Notes under the pieces: generated by a model
Seen by the model: the letters and a program-made list of their open reading frames with translations, nothing else
What the model was told of the DNA's origin: nothing
The model's database searches: none
Position numbers and translations under genes: made by a program
Source: Burkholderiaceae bacterium
Lineage (GTDB): Bacteria; Pseudomonadota; Gammaproteobacteria; Burkholderiales; Burkholderiaceae_C
Length of the DNA stretch: 6,379 bases
Assembly (NCBI GenBank): GCA_017999135.1
Contig: JAGOBT010000194.1
Location: 1-6,379 of the forward strand
Direction: 5' to 3'
Part shown: positions 1 through 5,261 of the stretch, one piece after another
Layout: each line of letters starts with the position of its first letter
Position numbering within the stretch: position 1 is the first letter of the stretch

Positions 1-999
1 CAGGCCCTGACCAAGACGCCCACGCCGGGCAAGAGCACCTGCGCCGACGTGGCCACGCTGCTGGGCCTGCCGCTGCAGCAGACCGTCAAGAGCCTGGTGC
101 TGGCCACCGACGAGACCGATGCCCAGGGCGAGATCGTCAAGAGCACGGTGTGGCTGCTGCTGGTGCGCGGCGACCATGACATGAACGAGATCAAGGTCGG
201 CAAGCTGCCGGGCCTGAAGGCCGGCTGGCGCTTTGCCACGGTGGGCGAGATCGAGGACCACTTCGGCTGCAAGCCGGGTTACCTGGGGCCGATCAACCTG
301 AAGAAGCCGCTGCAGGTGATCGCCGACCGCACCGTGGCGGCCATGCACGACTTCGTCTGCGGTGCCAACGACGCCGACTTCCACTTCACCGGCGTGAACT
401 GGGGCCGCGACCTGCCCGAGCCTGATTTGGTGGCCGACATCCGCAACGTGCTGGCCGGTGAACCGTCGCCCGACGGCAAGGGCGTGCTGGCCATCCAGCG
501 CGGCATCGAGGTGGGCCATGTGTTCTACCTGGGCACCAAGTACAGCCAGGCGATGAACGCCACCTACCTCAACGAGCATGGCAAGCCGCAGCTGATGGAG
601 ATGGGCTGCTACGGCATCGGCGTCACCCGCATCCTGGGCGCGGCGATCGAGCAGAACCACGATGCGCGCGGCATCATCTGGCCGGCTGCCATTGCGCCGT
701 TTGCCGCGGTGCTGTGCCCCATCGGCTACGACCGCTCGCCCGAGGTGAAGGCCGCCGCCGATGCGCTGCACGATGAGCTGCAGGCGTTGGGCATCGACGT
801 GCTGCTCGACGACCGCGGCGAGCGCCCCGGCGCGATGTTCGCCGACTGGGAACTGATCGGCGTGCCGCAGCGGGTGGTGCTGTCCGACCGCGGCCTGAAG
901 GCCGGCACGGTCGAACTGCAGGGCCGGCGCGAGGATGCGGCCAGCGTGGTGCCACTGGCCGAGGTGGCCGCCCTGGTGAAGGGCCGGCTGTCGGCATGA
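1..999 (+). CDS. proS: Prolyl-tRNA synthetase, C-terminal part (5' end outside window)
   Basis: ProRS charges tRNA-Pro with proline in the cytoplasm. The reading frame is open from the first base and gives 332 residues before TGA; the family is about 570-580 long, so the N-terminal catalytic half is missing. The GTG at 49 is an internal valine, not a start. Visible parts are: the end of the bacterial-type INS editing domain, with GPINL, CGAND and TGVNWGRD; then RGIEVGH (about residues 167-173 of the fragment) and LGTKYS; the class II motif 3 region [12 protein letters not shown] (about 199-210); GIIWP; and a C-terminal anticodon-binding domain with [18 protein letters not shown]. The INS insertion marks this as the bacterial form that hydrolyses Ala-tRNA-Pro. 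The frame is intact. The stop overlaps the next gene's start by ATGA. Identification is very secure. Confidence 0.98.
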   Translation, partial: QALTKTPTPGKSTCADVATLLGLPLQQTVKSLVLATDETDAQGEIVKSTVWLLLVRGDHDMNEIKVGKLPGLKAGWRFATVGEIEDHFGCKPGYLGPINLKKPLQVIADRTVAAMHDFVCGANDADFHFTGVNWGRDLPEPDLVADIRNVLAGEPSPDGKGVLAIQRGIEVGHVFYLGTKYSQAMNATYLNEHGKPQLMEMGCYGIGVTRILGAAIEQNHDARGIIWPAAIAPFAAVLCPIGYDRSPEVKAAADALHDELQALGIDVLLDDRGERPGAMFADWELIGVPQRVVLSDRGLKAGTVELQGRREDAASVVPLAEVAALVKGRLSA

Positions 1000-1613
1000 C
1001 ACCGGGTTGCCGGCGGGCGTGGCTGGCGCGCTGTGCCAGCGCCGCCGCTGTGCTGGTCACCTGGCCATCGGCACGGGCCGGCACCCAGGCCGAAGAACCG
1101 CTGGCCGACGCGGTGCGCACCGCCTTGTCGGCCGCCATCGCCCGTGCCGCGCCGCCGCGGTTGCCGTTCGCCAGCACCGAGCAGCGCCTGGCCTTCCTGC
1201 AATGGCAGGGCACGATGTCCGAGCGGCTCAAGCGCCACAAGACCGAGGCCCACACCCGGCTCGAGTTCCTGGAGACGCTGTGGTACGAAAGCACACGCGC
1301 CGGGCTGGAGCCGGCCCTGGTGCTGGGGCTGATCCAGGTGGAGAGCGGCTTCCGCAAGTACGCCATCAGCAGCGCCGGCGCGCGTGGCTACATGCAGGTG
1401 ATGCCGTTCTGGGCCCGGGTGATCGGCGACGGCGATGCGTCGCGCCTGTTCCACCTGCAGACCAACCTGCGCTTCGGCTGCGTGATCCTGCGCCACTATC
1501 TGGACACCGAGCGCGGCAACCTGTTCATGGCCCTGGGCCGCTACAACGGCAGCCGCGGCAAGTCGCCTTATCCAGACGCCGTGATGGCCAACCGCCAGCG
1601 CTGGTTGCCCTGA
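996..1613 (+). CDS. Secreted soluble-lytic-transglycosylase (SLT) family protein
   Basis: Predicted peptidoglycan lytic transglycosylase of 205 aa, which would cut the MurNAc-GlcNAc bond in the periplasm. Residues 1-28 look like a signal peptide: basic start, hydrophobic stretch, then ARA before G29. An SLT/goose-lysozyme-like domain follows at about 95-195. It has the catalytic Glu in QVESGF (E116-S117), [15 protein letters not shown] (125-139), a helix around [13 protein letters not shown] and the ALGRYNGS motif (YNG 183-185). There is no LysM or other added domain, so it is a minimal single-domain enzyme. The ATG overlaps the proS stop (ATGA), and AAGGG at 979-983 is a rather distant possible ribosome site, so translation is probably coupled to proS. 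Cys13 does not sit in a convincing lipobox. The family is secure; the exact subtype and any role in a secretion or division apparatus are unknown. Confidence 0.9.
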   Translation: MTPGCRRAWLARCASAAAVLVTWPSARAGTQAEEPLADAVRTALSAAIARAAPPRLPFASTEQRLAFLQWQGTMSERLKRHKTEAHTRLEFLETLWYESTRAGLEPALVLGLIQVESGFRKYAISSAGARGYMQVMPFWARVIGDGDASRLFHLQTNLRFGCVILRHYLDTERGNLFMALGRYNGSRGKSPYPDAVMANRQRWLP

Positions 1614-1614
1614 T

Positions 1615-2187
1615 TCAGGCGCGCAGGCCCTGCCAGACCTTGGGCGCGGCGCGGTCGATGCCGGCCAGCGCCAGCACCCGCTCCACCGTGTCGTCGACCA
1701 GGTCGTCGATGGTGGCGGGCTTGTTGTAGAACGCCGGCAGCGGCGGGAAGACGATGCCGCCCATCTCGGTGACGGCCGTCATGTTGCGCAGGTGGGCCAG
1801 GTTGAACGGCGTCTCGCGCACCAGCAGGATCAGCCGGCGGCGCTCCTTCAGCGTCACGTCGGCGGCGCGAGTGAGCAGGTTGTCGCCAAAGCCGTGGGCG
1901 ATGGCCGCCAGTGTCTTCATCGAGCAGGGCGCCACCACCATGGCCGCAGTGTCGAAGCTGCCGCTGGCCACGCAGGCGCCGATGTCGCCGGGCGCATAGG
2001 ACCGGTCGGCCAGCACATCCAGCGCGGCGCGGTCCATGTCCAGTTCGTGGTGGGCGTTCAGCACGCCCGACGGGGTGACGACCAGGTGCGTCTCGGCACC
2101 CAGCGCGCGGGCCCGCTGCAGCAGCCGCACGCCGTAGACGGCCCCGCTGGCACCGCTGATGCCAACGACGAGCCGAGGGGCCGTCAC
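1615..2187 (-). CDS. ubiX: Flavin prenyltransferase UbiX
   Basis: UbiX joins a dimethylallyl group to FMN, making the prenylated FMN cofactor needed by the UbiD decarboxylase in ubiquinone synthesis. At 190 aa it has normal family length. Visible motifs are VVGISGASGA (residues 7-16, flavin-phosphate loop), SGSFDT (75-80), VVAPCSMKTLAAIAHG (84-99), LLTRAADVTLKERR (104-117), RETPFNLAHLRNM (124-136) and PPLPAFY (148-154). These follow E. coli UbiX closely from end to end. The start is GTG at 2187-2185 and overlaps the grxD stop as GTGA; no clear Shine-Dalgarno lies upstream, so translation is probably coupled to grxD. No ubiD is visible here. The stop faces that of the transglycosylase with one base between. 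Pad1-type paralogues acting on aromatic acids are the only realistic alternative; the context of core genes favours ubiquinone. Confidence 0.96.
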   Translation of the reverse strand: MTAPRLVVGISGASGAVYGVRLLQRARALGAETHLVVTPSGVLNAHHELDMDRAALDVLADRSYAPGDIGACVASGSFDTAAMVVAPCSMKTLAAIAHGFGDNLLTRAADVTLKERRRLILLVRETPFNLAHLRNMTAVTEMGGIVFPPLPAFYNKPATIDDLVDDTVERVLALAGIDRAAPKVWQGLRA

Positions 2188-2495
2188 TTGTTGATCAGCT
2201 GCTGCAGCTCGCCCGACTGGTACATCTCCATCATGATGTCCGAGCCGCCGACGAATTCACCGTCGATGTAGAGCTGGGGGATGGTCGGCCAGTTGGCGTA
2301 TTCCTTGATGCCCTGGCGGATCTCGTCGTCTTCCAGCACATTGACGGTGCGCAGCTCTTTCACGCCGCTGGCCTTGAGCACCTGAATGGCCCGGCCCGAG
2401 AAGCCGCACTGCGGGAACTGCGCCGTGCCCTTCATGAACAGCACCACGCGGCCGCCCTTCACGATGCTGTCGATGCGTTGTTGAACGTCACTCAT
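2184..2495 (-). CDS. grxD: Monothiol glutaredoxin (CGFS type, Grx4/GrxD)
   Basis: Small cytoplasmic thioredoxin-fold protein of 103 aa that binds and passes on [2Fe-2S] clusters, often with BolA-type partners, rather than acting as a general disulfide reductase. Diagnostic features are the KGT loop (residues 22-24), the CGFS active site (30-33), WPTIPQLY with the cis-proline (69-76, P73) and the glutathione-binding GGSD (83-86). Length and sequence are typical. The ATG at 2495-2493 has only a weak upstream GGGA at about 8 nt spacing. The stop overlaps the ubiX start (GTGA), so the two form a translational pair. A promoter-like TATAAA (2534-2539) and hairpins lie just upstream, so grxD-ubiX may be transcribed separately from the genes to its right. 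Identification is very secure. Confidence 0.97.
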   Translation of the reverse strand: MSDVQQRIDSIVKGGRVVLFMKGTAQFPQCGFSGRAIQVLKASGVKELRTVNVLEDDEIRQGIKEYANWPTIPQLYIDGEFVGGSDIMMEMYQSGELQQLINK

Positions 2496-2533
2496 GTCTC
2501 TGGTCCCGATGGGAGGGGTTGTGTCAGATGCGC

Positions 2534-2539
2534 TTTATA
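2534..2539 (-). promoter_or_regulatory. Candidate -10 box for grxD-ubiX
   Basis: The minus strand reads TATAAA here, a 5/6 match to the sigma-70 -10 consensus and unusual in such GC-rich DNA. It lies about 40 bases before the grxD ATG, giving a leader of roughly 30 bases. The best -35-like sequence, TTGGCC, sits 14 bases upstream (minus strand of 2554-2559), which is too close for an ideal promoter, and it lies inside the hairpin at 2547-2568. This is suggestive, not proven. Confidence 0.4.
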
Positions 2540-2543
2540 CGGC

Positions 2544-2568
2544 AAAGCGCCCCGGCCAAGCGGGGCGC
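2544..2568 (-). terminator. Candidate intrinsic terminator after the outer-membrane-like gene
   Basis: GCGCCCCG (2547-2554) and CGGGGCGC (2561-2568) form a perfect 8-bp stem with a 6-base loop. Read on the minus strand the stem is followed by TTT then GCC. It lies 31 bases downstream of the 2600-3130 gene's stop and upstream of the grxD start. The short T-run makes termination efficiency doubtful. The stem has alternative partners nearby (see findings). Confidence 0.5.
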
Positions 2569-2578
2569 CACCGGTTTG

Positions 2579-2593
2579 GCCCCAGGCTGGGGC
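2579..2593 (-). other. Second small hairpin just after the 2600-3130 gene
   Basis: GCCCCA (2579-2584) and TGGGGC (2588-2593) pair perfectly around a 3-base loop, beginning 6 bases after the stop codon on the minus strand. No T-run follows, so it is more likely a 3'-end stabiliser or part of a tandem terminator than a terminator by itself. The pairing is seen directly; the function is inferred. Confidence 0.35.
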
Positions 2594-2599
2594 GCGGCT

Positions 2600-3130
2600 T
2601 CAGAAGGCCAGCGTCATGCCCAGGCGCACCATCGGCAGCAGGCGCGGCAGGCCGTCGCTGCCCAGGCTGAGGGCGGGGCGGTCCAGCCGCAGCGGGCCCA
2701 GGCCGTTGGCGGCCAGGCCCAGGTCGGCGCTGAAGCCCCAGCGGCCGTCCAGGCTGCCGGTGGCGTAGCCCACGCCGGCATAGGGCTGGGCCGATAGCGG
2801 GCCATTCGTCAGCAACCCGGTGGTGGATTGGCGCAGGTTGATCAGCAGGCCGCCGGTCAGGCGCAGGCCGCCGGTATCGCCCAGGCGCAGGGTGCTGAAC
2901 TGGTAGTCGCCCAGCAGGCGCAGGCTGTGGGTGGGGGGCGAAGGCACCAGCCAGGTGCCCAGGCCGCGCCCGACCGCCAGCGGGCTGGCATCACGCTCGA
3001 AGCGTGCCTGCCAGACCGGGCCACCCAGGGCGTCGGGTGCGGCGGTCAAGCCGCGGGTCTGGGCTTGGGCCCAGGGCGCCACCGTGGCGGTGGCGGTGAC
3101 CAGCAGCAGAGGCATCAGGGTCTGGCGCAT
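2600..3130 (-). CDS. Unrecognised secreted protein, probably an outer-membrane beta-barrel
   Basis: I do not recognise this 176-aa protein. With the ATG at 3130-3128, residues 1-23 form a good signal peptide: hydrophobic LMPLLLV core, then AQA before Q24. The mature part alternates polar and hydrophobic residues and is rich in Gly, Leu and Arg. Short amphipathic stretches (SLRLLGDYQFSTLRL, GLRLTGGLLINLR, PYAGVGYATG, WGFSADLGLAANG) look like antiparallel strands. The chain ends RLGMTLAF, with the terminal Phe typical of BAM-inserted barrels. There are no cysteines after the signal and no catalytic motif. GGAG 7 bases before this ATG (3138-3141) decides the start; a GTG 27 bases upstream (3157-3155) would spoil the signal peptide. 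Barrel topology is inferred; about six to eight strands would fit. Confidence 0.75.
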   Translation of the reverse strand: MRQTLMPLLLVTATATVAPWAQAQTRGLTAAPDALGGPVWQARFERDASPLAVGRGLGTWLVPSPPTHSLRLLGDYQFSTLRLGDTGGLRLTGGLLINLRQSTTGLLTNGPLSAQPYAGVGYATGSLDGRWGFSADLGLAANGLGPLRLDRPALSLGSDGLPRLLPMVRLGMTLAF

Positions 3131-3137
3131 GGACGGT

Positions 3138-3141
3138 CTCC
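3138..3141 (-). promoter_or_regulatory. Ribosome binding site fixing the start of the 2600-3130 gene
   Basis: The minus strand reads GGAG followed by 7 bases and then ATG at 3130-3128. It is among the better Shine-Dalgarno sites in the window and selects this ATG over the upstream in-frame GTG at 3157-3155. Confidence 0.6.
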
Positions 3142-3183
3142 GGGGGTGCCGGGCCACCCCGGGTGAAGGGCGACCGCGAAACC

Positions 3184-3214
3184 ATCGTACGCCCGGCCCG
3201 CCGGGCCGTGTTCA
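3184..3214 (-). promoter_or_regulatory. Weak candidate promoter in the prmC-to-outer-membrane-gene gap, with an internal hairpin
   Basis: On the minus strand TGAACA (3209-3214, 4/6 to -35) and TACGAT (3184-3189, 4/6 to -10) are separated by 19 bases. That spacer holds a GC-only inverted repeat: CGGCCC 3194-3199 with GGGCCG 3203-3208, or alternatively GCCCGG 3191-3196 with CCGGGC 3201-3206. The repeat could be an operator, a poor terminator for prmC without a T-run, or chance in GC-rich DNA. The spacing is longer than ideal. Confidence 0.22.
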
Positions 3215-3231
3215 GGCAACTGTGGTGTCCG

Positions 3232-4089
3232 TCACCCTTTGTTCGGCCCATCCCAGCGGCCGCCAGTGCAGCGCAGGTGGCTGCCCAGATCGCTGCGGTG
3301 GCCCATGGCCTGGAAGCCGGCATCGGCCAGCAGGGCGGCCACGGCGGTGGCCTGGTCCCAGCCGTGTTCCAGCAGCAGCCAGCCGCCGGGATGCAGGTGG
3401 CCTGCGGCGCCGGCAATGATCTGGCGCAACGCGTCCAGCCCGTCGCCGCCGGGGGTCAGTGCCAGCAGCGGCTCATGGCGCAGCGCCGGCAGGTGCGGGT
3501 CGGCGCCGGCGATGTAGGGCGGGTTGCTCAACACCAGGTGGAACCGGGCGTCGGCCGGCAGCGCCCGCCACCAGGCACCTTCGGCCCACTGCAGGGCCAG
3601 GCCCAGGCGGCGGGCATTGGCCTGGGCCACCGTCAGCGCAGCCGGGCTCAGGTCGGTGGCCGTCACCTGCGCTGCGGGGTGGCGGTGGGCCACGGCCAAA
3701 GCGATGGCGCCGCTGCCAGTGCCCAGGTCGGCCACCTGCGGATGCGGCACGCCCAGCGTGGGCAGCAGGTCCAGCGCCCAGTCGACCAGGGTTTCGGTGT
3801 CGGGCCGGGGCACCAGCACGTCGGGCGTGACCTGCAACGTCAGGCCGTGGAAGCCGGCCTGGCCGACCAGGTAGGCCAGCGGTTCGCCATCGGCGCGCCG
3901 GCGGCACAGCACGTCGAACGCCTGTGCATCGGCAGCAGCCAGCGGCTGGTCGTCGTGGCTGATCAGCCAGACGCTGGGCTGCTGCAGCACATGGCCCAGC
4001 AGCCATTGGGCGTCCAGCCGGTCCAGCCCCAGGGCGCGGGCGGCGGCCAGCGCCTGGGCGATGGTCGGTGTGCCGCCAGAAGCGGTCAC
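3232..4089 (-). CDS. prmC: Peptide chain release factor N5-glutamine methyltransferase PrmC (HemK)
   Basis: PrmC uses S-adenosylmethionine to methylate the glutamine of the GGQ motif in RF1 and RF2, which speeds peptide release. The 285-aa length is normal. The N-terminal helical substrate-recognition region runs to about residue 75 ([14 protein letters not shown] at 69-82). [12 protein letters not shown] (93-104) follows, then the SAM-binding [14 protein letters not shown] (119-132) and the catalytic LSNPPYI (187-193, NPPY 189-192), then a typical C-terminal EHGWDQ segment. The open frame extends upstream to 4401, but that part is antisense-like proline/arginine-rich sequence inside prfA. 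The supported start is GTG at 4089-4087, overlapping the prfA stop as GTGA, with GGAAGG six bases upstream (4096-4101). Its substrate RF1 is encoded immediately upstream, a classic pairing. Identification is very secure. Confidence 0.97.
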   Translation of the reverse strand: MTASGGTPTIAQALAAARALGLDRLDAQWLLGHVLQQPSVWLISHDDQPLAAADAQAFDVLCRRRADGEPLAYLVGQAGFHGLTLQVTPDVLVPRPDTETLVDWALDLLPTLGVPHPQVADLGTGSGAIALAVAHRHPAAQVTATDLSPAALTVAQANARRLGLALQWAEGAWWRALPADARFHLVLSNPPYIAGADPHLPALRHEPLLALTPGGDGLDALRQIIAGAAGHLHPGGWLLLEHGWDQATAVAALLADAGFQAMGHRSDLGSHLRCTGGRWDGPNKG

Positions 4090-5180
4090 GCTGCGCCTTC
4101 CAGCGCCGCCAGCTGGTCTTGCGCCTGGGCGGCCTGCAGTGCGCCGACCACGTCGCTCAGGTCGCCGTCCATCACCGCGCCCAGCTTGTAGATCGTCAGG
4201 TTGATGCGGTGGTCGGTCAGCCGGCCCTGCGGGAAGTTGTAGGTGCGGATGCGGTCGCTGCGGTCGCCGGTGCCCACCAGGCTCTTGCGGTGGGCGGCTT
4301 CCTTGGCCTCGCGCTCGGCGCGCTCGCGGTCGCGCAGCCGGGCCTGCAGCACCGCCAGCGCCCTGGCCTTGTTGCGGTGCTGGCTGCGGTCGTCCTGGCA
4401 CTCGGCCACCAGGCCGGTGGGCAGGTGGGTGACGCGGATGGCCGAATCCGTCTTGTTGACGTGCTGGCCGCCGGCGCCGCTGGCGCGGAAGGTGTCGATG
4501 CGCAGCTCGGCCGGGTTCAGCGTGATCTCGGTGGCCTCGTCGGGCTCGGGCAGCACGGCCACAGTGCAGGCACTGGTGTGGATGCGGCCCTGCGATTCGG
4601 TGGCCGGCACCCGCTGCACCCGGTGGCCGCCACTCTCGAACTTGAGCTGGCCGTACACGCTGGCGCCTTCCACGCGCAGCACCAGTTCCTTGTAGCCGCC
4701 CAGGTCGCTGGCGTTTTCGCTGAGGATCTCGGTGCGCCAGCCCTGGCGTTCGCAGAAGCGCAGGTACATGCGCGCCAGGTCGCCGGCGAACAGCGCCGAT
4801 TCGTCGCCGCCCGTGCCGGCGCGGATTTCGACGAAGGCGTTGCGGGCATCGTCCGGGTCCTTCGGCAGCAGCGCGGTCTGCAACTCGGCCAGCAGGCGTG
4901 CCAGGTCGGCCTCGGCCGCGGTGATCTCCTCGTGCGCCATGGCCGCCATGTCGGCGTCCTGGTCGGGCTGGGCCAGCATGTCCTGCGCGGCGGTGATGTC
5001 CGCTTCGCGCTGCTCATAGGCCGACAAGCGCTGCACCAGGGCGGCCGCTTCGGCCTGTTCACGCGCCACGCTGCGGTAGCGTTGGATGTCCTGGCTGAGC
5101 GCGGGGTCGGCCAGGTGGGCATCCAGCTCGGTCAGGCGCATGGCCAGGCGCTGCAGTTGCTGGCGGAGGGCGGGTTTCAT
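4086..5180 (-). CDS. prfA: Peptide chain release factor 1 (RF1)
   Basis: RF1 recognises UAA and UAG in the ribosomal A site and triggers peptide release. The 364 aa match the family length (E. coli about 360). An N-terminal helical domain (1-100) is followed by [14 protein letters not shown] (118-131), [19 protein letters not shown] (181-199) with the PAT tripeptide anticodon (192-194) that marks RF1 rather than RF2, and the peptidyl-transferase-centre GGQ in [15 protein letters not shown] (232-246, GGQ 237-239). The conserved [22 protein letters not shown] (305-326) follows. The start is ATG at 5180-5178 (MKPALRQQL). The frame stays open upstream through the spacer to the hemA TAG. No Shine-Dalgarno precedes the ATG; the leader instead carries CCACCTCC. 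prfA itself ends in TGA, an RF2 codon, overlapping prmC. Confidence 0.98.
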   Translation of the reverse strand: MKPALRQQLQRLAMRLTELDAHLADPALSQDIQRYRSVAREQAEAAALVQRLSAYEQREADITAAQDMLAQPDQDADMAAMAHEEITAAEADLARLLAELQTALLPKDPDDARNAFVEIRAGTGGDESALFAGDLARMYLRFCERQGWRTEILSENASDLGGYKELVLRVEGASVYGQLKFESGGHRVQRVPATESQGRIHTSACTVAVLPEPDEATEITLNPAELRIDTFRASGAGGQHVNKTDSAIRVTHLPTGLVAECQDDRSQHRNKARALAVLQARLRDRERAEREAKEAAHRKSLVGTGDRSDRIRTYNFPQGRLTDHRINLTIYKLGAVMDGDLSDVVGALQAAQAQDQLAALEGAA

Positions 5181-5202
5181 GGGGATGGAGGTGGGCAGCG
5201 CC

Positions 5203-5254
5203 AAAAGCCACAGGCCCGTGGCCGGCGGGACGCGCCAGCGCACGGGCCTGTGGC
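5203..5254 (-). terminator. Strong hairpin plus T-run between hemA and prfA (terminator or attenuator)
   Basis: Bases 5207-5220 (GCCACAGGCCCGTG) and 5241-5254 (CACGGGCCTGTGGC) are perfect 14-base inverted repeats. The 20-base loop can fold further (GGCG 5224-5227 with CGCC 5233-5236). On the minus strand the stem is followed directly by TTTT (5206-5203). It begins 7 bases after the hemA TAG and ends 22 bases before the prfA ATG. It has the form of an intrinsic terminator lying inside a normally co-transcribed pair, so partial termination or attenuation is likely. The structure is seen directly; its efficiency is unknown. Confidence 0.75.
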
Positions 5255-5261
5255 ATGGGCG

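Noticed and set aside
49..999. proS starting at the GTG at 49
   Set aside because: The frame is open from base 1 and the residues before and after belong to the editing domain, so this is an internal valine of a gene truncated by the window edge.
674..1496. Long minus-strand frames (230 and 256 codons) under proS and the transglycosylase
   Set aside because: Both overlapping + strand genes have clear conserved motifs throughout; the antisense products are low-complexity and motif-free.
1607..1634. Possible bidirectional terminator at the convergent gene ends
   Set aside because: The nearby inverted repeats are only 4-5 bp with tiny loops, and no T-run follows on either strand.
3163..4191. 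342-codon open frame on the + strand opposite prmC
   Set aside because: It lies almost wholly antisense to prmC. Its product is dominated by Gln, Gly, Ala, Val and Arg with no domain motif, as expected from the complement of high-GC codons.
4090..4401. N-terminal extension of prmC by 104 codons
   Set aside because: The extension lies inside prfA in another frame and is Pro/Arg/Gly-rich. The GTG at 4089 has an SD and gives the normal PrmC length.
5181..5243. Longer RF1 starting at GTG 5243
   Set aside because: It adds 21 residues not seen in RF1 proteins, lies within the terminator-like hairpin and has no [11 protein letters not shown] at 5180 matches the family start. The frame does stay open, which is discussed as a readthrough finding.
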